Part shown: positions 1 to 10,430 of the stretch, piece after piece
How the letters are laid out: every line of letters starts with the position of its first letter
Position numbering within the stretch: the first letter of the stretch is position 1
Source of the DNA: Hymenopus coronatus
Lineage: Eukaryota > Arthropoda > Insecta > Mantodea > Hymenopodidae
Assembly (NCBI GenBank): GCA_030762935.1
Contig: CM060882.1
Location: forward strand, 24,309,001 to 24,373,000
Direction of reading: 5' to 3'
DNA length: 64,000 bases
The notes under the pieces: model-generated
Told to the model about the DNA's origin: nothing
The model's input: the letters and a program-made list of their open reading frames with translations, nothing else
Databases searched by the model: none
Program-made: the position numbers and the translations under genes

Positions 1-437
1 TTTATTCTGAATGAATTTTGCTGAATTTTGCGTAACTGGTAAACCATAAGAGATGGACAAAAATTTACCACACAGAAAATGTAGATCACATTAAAACACA
101 CAATTTATGTTACATACATTTTTTTGTGGAGTTGATTGCTTTTAAGATATTCCTTGTTTTTAGTTTTAGCTTTAAAAAACTTAAACTTTTTTCATACAGG
201 AATTTGTCAACTCGTATCCATACCAATAAAGGAACTTCAGTCACATAGCAACCAGCTTTTGACTATAACTTCAACCTATGGTACTCCCTTATTTTGCTTC
301 TACTTACAAGGAAGCAAGGTATTTCTGCTATTTTTTTTTCTCAATTATCATGAAGTAAATAGAAGCTTAATCTTTTTAACAATAATTTGTTGCAGAGATG
401 TAGAGAAAGTCATGTGAATGGAGCACATCAGATTTTT
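1..437 (-). repeat. Family A repeat, partial (cut by window start)
   Basis: This is the reverse-orientation end of a family A copy. It finishes with AGAGAAAGTCATGTGAATGG followed by CACATCAGATTTTT, the family's non-hairpin terminus. It directly abuts the hairpin end of the next copy with no bases between, so the two form a head-to-tail pair. Short open frames here carry no recognisable protein. Confidence 0.85.
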
Positions 438-1319
438 ACTTTCTCTATACGCACTATGTACATAGTGTATAGAGAAGGTATTGCACTCCACCCAAAAATT
501 CGATACTGAGATTTCGCCAGAAATATATGTTTTAGGGTCCCCTTTAACTAAAAAAAGCATTTTCGGAAAAAGGTCCGTGTGTGTATGTGTGTGTGTGTGT
601 CCGTGTGTCTGTGAACACGATAACTCAAAAACGAAAAGTCGGTAAAATACCAAACTTGGTATTTAAGTTTAGTATCTTCCAGGGATGCGACCCAAAGATT
701 TTGAGAAGAATCCCCCCACCCCAACTACCCTTTATATGGAATTTTTTCGAAAATTTTTATTTTTTAAAAATTGGCTCTAACGATTTTGATTAAAATATCG
801 TATATTAAAGGTATTTACCTAACAAATAAAATTTATATTTCGAAATTTCTGGGAATATCCTCTGAAGAGTACTTTATTCAGGATGAATTTTACGGAATTT
901 TGCATAACTGCTAAACCGTAAGAGATGGACAAAAAATTACTGCACGAAAAATGTAGAGCACGTTAAAACACATAATCTATGTTATATACATTTTTTTTTC
1001 AAGGAGTTCATCCACGAAAGAGACATTCCTTGTTTTTGGTTTCTGCTTTGAAAAACTTATACTTTTCTCATACAGGAATTTGTCAACTGCTGTCCTTAGA
1101 AACAAAGGAAGTTCAGTCACTTAGCAACCAGCTTTTGACTATCACTTTAACCTATGGTAGTCCCTTATTTCGCTTCTACTTACAAGGAATTAACTAGTAA
1201 GACTATTTCTGCTAATTTTTTATGATTAGCATGAAGTAAATAGAAGTATAAACTTTTTAAGAATAATTTGTTGCAGGGATATGGAGAAAGTCATTGAATG
1301 GTACACATCTGATTTTTTT
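438..1319 (-). repeat. Family A repeat, full-length reference copy
   Basis: This copy of about 880 bp shows the whole family layout. In the orientation used here as forward (the opposite strand at this locus), a unit starts with TCTGATGTGTTCCATTCACA, continues as CATGACTTTCTCTA, contains GGAATATCTCGAAAACGG, a run of CA dinucleotides and TTTCCGGTGAAATCTCGGTA, and ends in a hairpin followed by AGAGAAAGTAAAA. At this locus the hairpin is at 441-476, where TTCTCTATAC pairs with GTATAGAGAA apart from a small indel. ACTTTCTCTA near one end and TAGAGAAAGT at the other form an inverted repeat. No coding capacity is seen. Class unknown; a non-autonomous DNA element (foldback or Helentron-like) is my inference. 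Confidence 0.85.
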
Positions 1320-2079
1320 ACATATTATTATTTATATGTTATCCAATTTTATTTATTTTTTTATTTATTTTATTATTCTTTTAAATTCACATATCTGTTA
1401 CTATTAATTACTAGCCACAATTTACTGGTATTCGGTAAACAATAACTGGTAAGTAGTTATTAAAATCAAAGTACATTTATTTATTTCTAAATACTATAGG
1501 TACTGGTATCCAGCACTAATTCTATCTTAAATGTGTAATATAAAGGGTTTCTTATACAGGCATTATTTAATATTTGTGATATGAGTATGGTGATAGGTTT
1601 CGTGTAAGGCATTAGGGTGCTTGCTCCATGGATAGAAAACCTCCCCACCATCCTCTAACACACATTTTGTATAGCTAGGCTGAACAGTTTCAGAAATCCA
1701 GTCTTTGGCCTAGACCCTGTGAAATATCATTACACGCAGTCACTTTCTTCGGGCAGAATTTATTTTATATATAATCACGGTTACTTAGCATTATGATAAC
1801 TACAAATGGAATAAAACAGCAGCTATACTATGCTGGGATTCCCACGTCTTTATTACACACTCTACCTTCTGTTTTCTTGGAAAATCTCAATTACTATGCT
1901 TATTGCATTCGGTGCGCATAAAATTTATAATTCGCTCGTGTTGTTGAAACTTTCACTCGTAGAGTCGCTCCTGTTTAATATTACGCAAGGAACAATACTG
2001 TTGGTAACATTTCTTTTATATATATTTGTTCGCATCCGGTGAAAATCTCGAGACAATTAATATTTAGGATCCGTCTAAG
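1320..2079. other. AT-rich intergenic stretch, nothing recognised
   Basis: It opens with TTATTTATTT-type low-complexity sequence and then becomes ordinary single-copy-looking DNA. I see no splice-bounded exon, tRNA box pair or TE coding motif. The short open frame at 1830-2042 looks like chance. Confidence 0.5.
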
Positions 2080-2912
2080 AAAAATCTGATGTTCCATTCA
2101 CATGACTTTCTCCACCTGTTCTACAAACAAACTTCACACAAAACATTATACTTCTTTCTACTCCATGCCAATCGAGATAAGCATTAGCAGAATGTTCTTA
2201 AGGGAAGGGAACTAAGAGAATACACTAGGCTAAACCGATAGTCAGATGTTTTAAAAGCTATCTATCGCTTTGAGGTTGCCATTGAAATTCGTTTCTTTGC
2301 ATAGCTCGGAGTAAAACAAAAGAAACACGAACGAATTCCTGTTTGAAAAAGGTATAAGTATTTTAAAATTGAAAAAAATAACAAGGAATATCTCGCAAAC
2401 GCTTACCTCCGCAACGAAGGAGTGTATTGACGAGATCTACATTTTTTGTATAGTAAGTTTTTGTCTATCTCTTACGAGTTAACCAGTTATACAAAAGTCA
2501 TTTAGAATGTGAGGACTTCAGAGGCTATTCCCAGGAAATTCTTGATATATTTTATTTTTCATGTAAATATCGTTAATATACGGTATTATAATAAAAATCG
2601 TTAGTCACTTCAAACATTTCAATGAAAATTTTCAAAAAAAAAATTCCACATAGAGGGTAATTTGGGTTGGGAGGATTTTCTTGAAAATTTGTGTCCCATG
2701 CTTGGGAGATACTAAACAAATACAAGTTTGGTATTTAACACACATCGTTTTAGTTATGTTGTTCACAGACACACACACACACATATGCAAACACAGATAG
2801 ACATATGTACACTGACGTTTTTCTAAAAATGTTATATTTTTTTGGGATTCAGGGGGTCTCATAGCATATATTTTCGGTGAAATCTCGGTATCTGATTTTT
2901 GTACATTGTACA
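2080..2912 (+). repeat. Family A repeat, 3' hairpin lost
   Basis: It begins AAAATCTGATGTTCCATTCA and keeps the central guanine-rich block and the CA tract near 2765. It fades after TTTTCGGTGAAATCTCGGTA, and the terminal hairpin is missing. Confidence 0.8.
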
Positions 2913-2984
2913 GCGAGATTGCATTGCGAAGTAGATTTACAATATTTATCATACAATATTTATCGTACAATATTTATATCAGTC

Positions 2985-3715
2985 TAAGACATGAGCTCGA
3001 ATCCCTCATTGACAGCTTTAGGTTATCTGGAAGCTTGATCTGTTTCCTGTAAAGTTGGTAGCGCGGGCAGTTCTCGACTATGTGTTGGATACTGTTCCTT
3101 GAATTGCAACTTGTGCACTGTGGTGACTGGTCACGGCGAATTTGGCTGAAAAAAGTGCTGTAGAATTACCTCTTGGTTCTGGAGTATATTTTTGGGAGAT
3201 TTTTTTTGGTAGTGTTTAACGCCTGCTTTTACTACTTGTGGCACCGCAGGCGATACCACTGGTGATGCATGAATGAAGATGGAGCACCGGTGGAATGCGA
3301 TGGCGCGGGAATCGCCGCTTTGTCCACCACAAGTCTCACATGCGGTCGTTTGGGATCGAACCCGGGCCGTCTAGGAGAGGCGAGTGGTCCAACCACTCGG
3401 CCACGTTGCGGCCCTAGTTTTGGGAGAGGTAATCCAAGAGCTTTTCTATGTATCGCGGAGAATTCTTTTCAAATGAGCATTGATGTCTTGATATGGAATT
3501 TTCGCACATGAATTTGTACTTTGGCTGCTTTGTCCATGTATGTTGGTGTGTGATGGAATCCAATTAATCCTGTGTTGTTGTTGTTTTTTTTTCTTCGTGA
3601 GCATGCAATTGAGGAGGTGGTGGATTTCATTAATTACAGGATGAGCTGTTGAAATATCTTGAATGTTTGGCGACAATAAGCAGTCTAGTACTCGGGGCCG
3701 GTTTTTCATATGCCA
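2985..3715 (-). mobile_element. Non-LTR retrotransposon fragment (RNase H and C-terminal zinc finger)
   Basis: Read on the minus strand, 3709-3446 encodes INWIPSHTNIHG, the end of a LINE-type RNase H domain (usual form WIPSHxGIxGNExAD). A linker follows, and near 3130-3050 comes CTSCNSRNSIQHIVENCPRY, a CxxC...H...C zinc knuckle typical of R1/Jockey/I-type ORF2 C-termini. A SINE interrupts the element between the two domains, and the coding frame is broken by stops and shifts. It is a dead 3' fragment. Confidence 0.75.
3200..3417 (-). mobile_element. SINE family A (tRNA-derived), short form, inserted in a LINE
   Basis: On the minus strand it has a perfect Pol III A box (TGGCCGAGTGG) and B box (GGTTCGATCCC), then a body ending ACAAGTAGTAAAAGCAGGC and a short A tail. 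The tRNA-Ser/Leu-like start GTGGCCGAGTGGTT suggests a Ser-type tRNA origin. The 10-bp direct repeat TTTTGGGAGA at 3190-3199 and 3418-3427 flanks it, which is a target-site duplication inside the LINE. Confidence 0.85.
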
Positions 3716-4005
3716 CCTGCCTTTTTTTTATCCAGTTTTATTTTATGTCGTTTTAACTAGATGGTCAAATCGTGATGGGTCTGTTAGGTGAAATGACATG
3801 GTTATAGGTGTGGCGGATGGTTAGCCTTCTAGGCCTCATCCCATTACCATAGCACCTTGCCTTACACCCAGCAGATGGCATTAGGTGTAATCCAGTCTAA
3901 TTGCTATGATTAACTGTGGATAGAAAGCATATAACTATCACTGCATATATAATTTCGGTCAACACCACCTCGTATGAGAATGCTGTTTTGTTTAGGAATA
4001 AGCCA

Positions 4006-4048
<43 letters not shown>

Positions 4049-4427
4049 AATGGAATCCACTGATCTTTATTGCATACGTGGATTGCGAAGAATTGATTAA
4101 AAAATACTACAGTAATTGCAAGTAACATCTACAAAAATTTTATTACTCTTACACAGCAGGGGTAGATGACTGCAGAGCTTTGGAAACTTCGTCTAAAGCT
4201 TTTGGTAATGACGGCAAAATTGAGCTTCTACCGCGATAAATACATTTGCTAATGCAATTCAGGTCTTTAATTGAAATGTATTTTTTTTTTAACAGGAAAC
4301 TTCTTTGTGAATCAACTTGAATGTTGTTTCAGACAATTGAGCGACAGTTTTTCGCTTTAAACTGTTGGAGATGACTTGTCTATCCAAACTATGAACGGTT
4401 GCGTGATTATGACTTTCTTCATTACTA
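3716..4427. other. Unassigned stretch with a 41-base A run
   Basis: An uninterrupted run of about 41 adenines lies at 4007-4047. The sequence before it has no open frame or tRNA boxes that I recognise, so it may be the tail of an unidentified retroposon. Nothing is recognised between 4048 and the mariner at 4428. Confidence 0.4.
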
Positions 4428-5684
4428 TTAGGTTATCTCATAAGTAATGTCGGCTTTTTGATTTTGGCGTTTTAAAAACTTATTGCGTTTCTTTGGTTTG
4501 GCAATGCTATTTACAGGATGCCATGGTTAGTGTATCGTACATTGCGAGCATGTATCAGTCTTCAGTTGTTAATAAACAATCACAAAATGGAGACATAAAG
4601 TTTGAATTTGGGTCATTCTAAAGCACTACATGAAACAAGATTATAAAGCCGCAGCTCGAAGAATATGTGAAGCGGAAGGAGAAGGTGTCAGTGAGCGTGT
4701 GGCACAACGATGGTTCCAACGTTTCAACAATGGAGACGAAAACACTAAAGATTTACCACGTTGTGGAAGACCTAAAGTATGGAATATTGAGGATAGACGC
4801 CAAGTTTTGCGAGAAAACCCGCAAAGAAGTACCCATAGGCTTTCAGAAGAACTTGGTTCATCAAACGATATCATACATCGCCACATTAAGACACTTGGAA
4901 AATCACACAGAAGCTGTAGATCTGTACCTCAAGAACTGACACCTCAACAGGCTCAACGTTGAGTGGATATCTGTCATCAGCTTATCCGTAATCCAATGGA
5001 TGATAGATTTGACAGGAGAATTGCCACTTGTGATGAAAAATGGGTATATTACCAAAACCCTGATGCCTCGAAACAGTGGCTTGATCACCGCCAATCTGCC
5101 AAAGCCATCGTTAAAAAAATCGGTTCGGTCCCAAAGTAATGTCGTATGTCTGCTGGAATTTTGAAGGTGTGATTCATTGAGAGTTTCTTCCTAACGAGTG
5201 AGGGATTGGTGCAGGTCTTTATTCTCAACAACTGGAACGAGTTCATGAAATTTTCAGACGGACGTAGCAGCATTATTTAACAGAAATAGAGTTCTATTGC
5301 AACAGGACAATGCAAGACATCATACTGCACGAACAACTATGGGAACAATTTAGGAATTTGGAGAAATCGAACTGCTACCACATCCAGCATACAGCCCTGA
5401 TCTTGCACCATCAGATTATCATCTTTTTCGATCCATGGCCCATTTTCAACGTGTAAGAAATTTTGACAACATTGAAATAGTGCAGGCGGGTCTCACCGAA
5501 TTCTTCGCATCAAAAACCAGAGACTGGTACCATCGTGGTATAATAAACCTCGCAGAAAGATGGCTCAAGATCACAGAATCTAATGTTCTGTACCTTGAAG
5601 ATTAGTTAATTGCTTGTCAGAATACATTTAAAATAATTGTTTTTCTTAAAAAACGACATTACTTATCACAGTATCTATAAATAA
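4428..5684 (+). mobile_element. Mariner element, decayed
   Basis: The left end reads TTAGGTTATCTCATAAGTAA next to a TA. The right end carries the inverted match CGACATTACTTAT, but its outermost dozen bases have decayed. At about 1.26 kb the element is near the usual mariner length of 1.3 kb, so it is a near full-length copy that lost function by point mutation rather than deletion. Confidence 0.85.
4630..5605 (+). pseudogene. Mariner transposase pseudogene
   Basis: In life the product would be a DD34D transposase that cuts and pastes the element at TA sites. The N-terminal helix-turn-helix block is readable (ERVAQRWFQRFNNGDENTKD, then LPRCGRPK). The linker reads SVPQELT in place of the usual WVPHEL. 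The first catalytic region reads TCDEKWVYY, the second is recognisable around 5302-5340 (QQDNARHHTART) and the third reads AYSPDLAPSDYHLF. In-frame stops follow the linker (near 4960) and near 5137, and frame changes are needed to connect all blocks. It cannot make transposase. Confidence 0.85.
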
Positions 5685-5999
5685 AATACCAATATCAGTA
5701 TCACTTAAATAAATACGGGATTTATTTGTTTTAACAGTGCACCTACACATACTTCTCGCCGTGTTCTCTGCGAAATTTATATCCATCTATACTAACCAGA
5801 CTTTGTCCCCTTTGACTTTTCATAACTTGCAGAGACCTTTATATGCACTCGGAATAATCAACAGTTGTACCATCCGTATAACCTACAACCACAACTATTC
5901 TCGGAACAAGTAACTAAGATTATATGCCACACTTCTGTTACTGACATATTAAGAAAAACTCAGAAGCATTTGAGCATTTGTGGTATATCCGCTTGCGTG
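5685..5999. other. Short unassigned stretch
   Basis: AT-rich sequence between the mariner and the next SINE. No feature is recognised. Confidence 0.4.
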
Positions 6000-6214
6000 G
6001 CCGCGCCGTGGCCGAGTGGTTAGACCACTCGCCTCTCACTAAGACGACCGGTTTCGATCCCAGGCGACCGCATGTGGATGGACAAAGCTGCGCTGGGAGG
6101 GGTTTTCCCTGAGTTCTCAGGTTTCCCCCGCCATCGAATTCAACCCGGTGCTCCATCTTCATTCCATGTATCATCGCCTGCGGTGCCTATATAGTAAAAG
6201 CGGGCGAAGCATTA
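6000..6214 (+). mobile_element. SINE family A, short form
   Basis: It has the A box TGGCCGAGTGG at about 6010 and a B-box region CGGTTTCGATCCC at about 6050. The body matches the 3200-3417 copy in opposite orientation, through CGGTGCTCCATCTTCATTC to AGTAAAAGCGGGC. I found no convincing target-site duplication. Confidence 0.8.
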
Positions 6215-6350
6215 TAAAAACAAAATACCCCCTCGCGCGCAGTTGGTCTGTTTGGCTAGCGCGCAGTTGACCTGTTTAGAATTCAGTGGCTCGCGCGAGG
6301 AGGAAAAAAAAGTTGCCCCTTTCGCGCACAGTCGGTAACCGCCCCCCCCC
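6215..6350. repeat. CpG-rich direct and inverted repeats
   Basis: Two copies of GCGCGCAGTTG(G/A)(T/C)CTGTTT stand about 30 bp apart, enclosed by CCTCGCGCG and CGCGCGAGG as an inverted pair. A run of 15 C follows near 6342. This is an unusual island of CpG in AT-rich surroundings; function unknown. Confidence 0.5.
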
Positions 6351-7096
6351 CCCCCATTTATGATACAAGTGCTAAAAGTAGGGCTTTATTCTGAAGCAGC
6401 AATGATTGAGAATTGAGGATATAAGTCGAGTAACAAAATAAACATACTTTAGACATGTATGGCATTCTTTATTTGTAGACCGCCTTGAAATCTGCAGAAT
6501 AAGAAACACAAAATGATACTGTATTGTTTGCAGGCTATTTACAGCATATTGCACCTAGAGCAACATTAACAGATGTGTGAGGCAGAATGTACATGTTTTG
6601 CTTTATTGCAGCAGTCATTGCAGCGAATATAGTTTATCAAGCTGCTTCTTCCTTTCTCCCTCCGTTCCTTTCTTCCTCCCTCACTTCAATTCTTTTCCTT
6701 ATTTCCTTTATTGCAGCAGTTTTGCAGCGAATATAGTTCACCATGCTCCTTACTTTCTCCCTTCCTTCCAGTCTTTTCCTTCTTTCTTTTATTTCTTCTT
6801 TCCATTTTCTTTCTCTCTTTCTTTCTCTTTCACACTTTCTTAGTAGCAATTCCAAAGTTACCCTTGGTAGCTTCCAGAATTAGGTCCAGCTCTTAGAATT
6901 TAATTTCATCCATATTCGTACCTGCCTCCAATTTATTCATTATTTAGGTCATAGATAAAAGAATAGTGATTCAAATCAAATAAAGTACAAGGCTACCAAC
7001 AAAAGGTCGAGGTTAACTGAACAACGCTTGCGATAAACTGAAGTGTGACAATTGAAATTGTTAACAGATAATGCGATCTGTCTGAGAAATTTTTTT
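6351..7096. repeat. Duplicated pyrimidine-rich tract in an otherwise unassigned stretch
   Basis: A unit of about 110 bp starting ATTGCAGCAG near 6607 recurs near 6713 (each containing GCAGCGAATATAGTT followed by C/T-only sequence). The pyrimidine tract continues to about 6840. The open frames here are low-complexity artefacts. The remainder to 7096 is unassigned. Confidence 0.6.
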
Positions 7097-7391
7097 CGTA
7101 GTCGGTTTACCCTTCCCCTATGTAGAATTGACACTCCCTAAGACTCGCAGGCGGATGCCTAGGGGTCAGAAGCCTGTCGGGGAGCCAACCACAGAATGGA
7201 GCGAGTGGTCAGCCCATAGTCAGGCATGAGCATGAGGAAGTGGATGATATGAAATGCAAGCGAAATAGATGGTAGTAAAGGTGATGATGGAGCAATTGGT
7301 GGAATGCGGGGGAAACCGGAAGACCCGGAGAAAACCCTCCAGATTCGTCCACCACAAATCCCACATGCGGGCGTTTGGGATCAAACCCTGG
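7097..7391 (-). mobile_element. SINE family A, long form, 5' truncated
   Basis: On the minus strand the B box reads GGGTTTGATCCC and the A box is missing. The body contains GTGGTGGACGAATCTGGAGG and the long-form 3' part with CCCGACAGGCTTCTGACCCC. This 3' part is shared with the copies at 53.3, 40.9 and 61.0 kb but differs from the short-form tail. Confidence 0.75.
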
Positions 7392-7615
7392 TTTTATTAC
7401 ATATTTCCTTTCAGGCACAATGAACAAGGGAATGAACTAGCTATAGCAATAGTCAAATCTTTAAAGAGTGTGTTGCTAAGTGATGTTTTTGAAATTCCGT
7501 TCTCTTTGCTCCAGCAGAAAAAAGTAAAACGAATAGGTAACAATTTTCCGTCTGAAAAAAGTATGGGTATTAAAATTTGAAATCAATAACAAGGAATATA
7601 TCGGAAATGGTTAAG
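7392..7615 (+). repeat. Family A repeat, internal fragment
   Basis: It covers the part from TTATTACATATTTCCTT to AAGGAATATATCGGAAATGG. It is cut on the left by the SINE and on the right by the start of the next family A unit. Confidence 0.75.
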
Positions 7616-7618
7616 TAG

Positions 7619-8530
7619 ATAAAAAATCTGATGTGTTACACTCATATGACTTTCTCTAGCTGTTCTACAAACTTCTTACATAGCATTATTCTTCTTTGTG
7701 CACCTTGCTAATCGAGGTACTCATTAGTACAATGTTCTTATTACTTAGTTCCTTATAAGTAGGAAGAAAATAAGGGAATACACAAGGCTAAACCGATATT
7801 CAAATGTTTTAAAAGCTGTCGTTATGCAATTGTCAGTACAAATAGCTTCTTTTCTTGGCCAGGAGTAGAACAAAAGAAAAACAGACACTGCCGTCTGAGA
7901 AAAGTATAAGTACTTCACAACTGAAACTAATAACAATGAATACCTCGAAAACGGTAAGCTCCACGAAAAACATGTATATGATGTAAATTGTGTATTTTAG
8001 CAAGGCCTACATTTTTTTATAGTAAGTTTTTGTCTATCTCTTACGGTTTACTAGTTATGCCAAATTAAGCAAAATTCATCCAGAATAAACAGGTCTTTAG
8101 TAGCTATTCCCAGAAAATTCAAGATATATATTTTATTTGTCAGGTAGATAACTTTAATATACGATATTTTAATTAAAATCGTTAGAGCCATTTTTAAGAA
8201 AATCAACATTTTCGAAAACAATTCCATGTAAAGGGTAGTTTGGGGTGGGAGGATTTTTCTCAAAATCTTCGTGTCGCATCCCCGGAAGATACTGAACTTA
8301 AATACCAAGTTTGGTATTTTAGCTACTTTTCGTTTTTGAGTTATCGTGTTCACAGACACACGGACACACACACACACACGCGCGGACCTTTTTCTAGGAA
8401 TGTTTTTTTTTTATACAGGGGGTCCTAAAACATGTATTTCCGGTGAAATCTCGGTATCGAATTTTTGGGTGGAATACAATACTTCTCTATCCCTATGTAC
8501 ATTGTACATACGGGGCTAGAGAAAGTAAAA
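7619..8530 (+). repeat. Family A repeat, full length
   Basis: It runs from AAAAAATCTGATGTGTTACA to GCTAGAGAAAGTAAAA. It has the CA tract at 8355-8380, and the terminal hairpin is degraded to CTATGTACATTGTACATA. Confidence 0.85.
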
Positions 8531-8559
8531 TTTGCATTTGAAATGAATTGAATCTACAT

Positions 8560-8760
8560 TTCTGTTTGTGCAGTAAGTTTTTGTCTCTCTTACGATTTAC
8601 CAGTTGTGCAAAAGTCATTCAGAATGAAGAGGACTTCGGAGGCTATTCCCAGAAAATTCATTTTCCGGTGAAATCTCCGTATCGAATTTTTGGTTGGAAT
8701 ACAATACCTTCTCTACCTAGGATGTGTATTGTATATACATACATGCTAGAGGAAGTATGA
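8560..8760 (+). repeat. Family A repeat with large internal deletion
   Basis: The segment GTGCAGTAAGTTTTTGTCTC through CTATTCCCAGAAAATTCA jumps directly to TTTTCCGGTGAAATCTCCGT. The G-rich block and CA tract are therefore missing. It ends with a diverged hairpin and is followed by eight AAT trinucleotides (8761-8784). Confidence 0.75.
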
Positions 8761-9398
8761 AATAATAATAATAATAATAATAATTTCGTATGCATTGTGT
8801 TAAAAGTTTGGTTCTAGCTGTCTAAATCTGTACTCTATGCTATATATGACTTTCCTTTCTTTTCCCCTCAACCGAGCCTGCAATAGGCAACATTCGCGAT
8901 GCAGAAATTACCAGTTTTGTTCGCTTTCGCAAGGAGTTTGTGTGTTTCTCACTGCACATTCTCCGACGTAATCTTTGGGAATGAAGTGTGCATTCTCAGT
9001 CCAAGGTTCGTTTCCGTGTTCAGCAACAAGGACGTATGAAAGTGGGAGTAAGGGCGTTCGTTGCTCCCAGCCAGCACATCTCACACCACCTATGACAAAC
9101 GACTTTCACATCAAACGATTACAGAGTTGAGCATCTTCGACCTTTGGTCCAACCAAAAATGCTTGAATTAATGGGCTAGATGGAGTGACCGTGCTCAAAC
9201 TCAAGATGAGATTGCACAACAGATGAAAGGTGTAACCCAGAAGCACGTAATCTTATGCACAAGTGGTTATGATGTTGACCAAATCTGTCTCAACATCTGT
9301 AAATAAGTTCTTCTGCTTTAAGTATGCTTAGAAACTAAACCTCCTTTATTTATGCAGCTGAAACTTATACCAGAGAAAATCTAAAAGGGGTTACAGAG
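8761..9398. other. Unassigned stretch after an AAT microsatellite
   Basis: It begins with an (AAT)8 microsatellite. The rest is moderately GC-balanced, with no splice-bounded exon, RNA boxes or TE protein motif that I can name. Confidence 0.4.
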
Positions 9399-9631
9399 GT
9401 GACAATATTTGGATTTTCTTTAATAATGACACCATTTAACAAAATTCCAAACTATCAAATGACATTCAAGTCAGTTAAGGACTGCCTAGCAAACCTTATA
9501 CAACTGCCAAAACGCAACAAGGTTATTCTTGGGTGGGTGTCTGGACATGTAGGTTTATTACGCAACGAGAAAACAGATACATTTACAAGGAAAGGATGTG
9601 CGCAGTGGTGTATTGAACCAGAATCAGATGT
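9399..9631 (+). mobile_element. Non-LTR retrotransposon fragment (RNase H end)
   Basis: The frame reads NKVILGWVSGHVGLLRNEKT and then FTRKGCA. This matches the conserved end of LINE-encoded RNase H (WVPGHVGIxGNExADxLARxG). Of the family residues the H of GHVG and the NE are kept, while the usual AD is TD. It is truncated on both sides; the right edge is the family A copy beginning at 9632. Confidence 0.7.
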
Positions 9632-10430
9632 TTTACTTTCTCTAACCCGCATGTACAATGTGCATAGTGGATAAGGAAGGTTTTGTATTCCATCCAAATT
9701 TTGATCTCGATATTTCACCGGAAATATATGTTTTGGGGGCCCCTGAGTCCGAAAAAAACATTTATAGAAAGAGGTCTGTGTGTGTGTGTCTGTGGACAGC
9801 ATGGCTAAAAACGAAAAGACCGTTAAATACCAAACTTGGTATTTAGGTTTAGTATCTACCAAGGACACGACTCGATTTTTTTTCAAGAAAATCTCCCCAC
9901 CACAAACTACCCTTTACATGGAAACATTTTAGAAAATTTTAATTTTCTCAAAAATGGCTCCAACGATTTTGATTAAAATTCTGTATATTAAAGATATTTA
10001 CACCCCAAATAAAGTGTATATCTTGAATTTTCTGGGAATAGCCCCTTTAGACCTCTTTATTCTAGAAGAAATTTGCTGAATTTCGCTTAACTGCTAAACC
10101 GTTTCCGAGATATTCTTTGTTTTTTGGTTTTAATTGCAAAGTACTTATACTTTCCTCAGACAGGAAGTGTACGTTTTATCTTTTGTTGTACTTCTGGTCA
10201 AGGAAAGAAGCGATTTGCATTGACAATCGCATAAGGATTGCTTAAAACTTTTGGCTATCACTTTAGCATAGCTCATTCCTTTAGTTCCCTTCTACTTATA
10301 AGAAACTAAGTAATAAGAACATGCTGCTAATGTTTATCTCAATTAGCATGGTGTAGAAAGAAGAACAATCTTTTGTAAGAAGTTTGTTTGTTGAGCAGCT
10401 AGAGAAAGTCATGTGAGTGTAACACATAAT
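9632..10430 (-). repeat. Family A repeat, near full length
   Basis: It starts with the hairpin end TTTACTTTCTCTAACCC and ends AGAGAAAGTCATGTGAGTGT. It has the GT tract at 9777-9790. It sits directly against the LINE fragment on its left. Confidence 0.8.

Noticed and set aside
6577..6896. Overlapping Ser/Phe/Pro-rich and Glu/Lys/Arg-rich ORFs on both strands
   Set aside because: They are the two translations of a pyrimidine-rich duplicated tract; the composition explains them.
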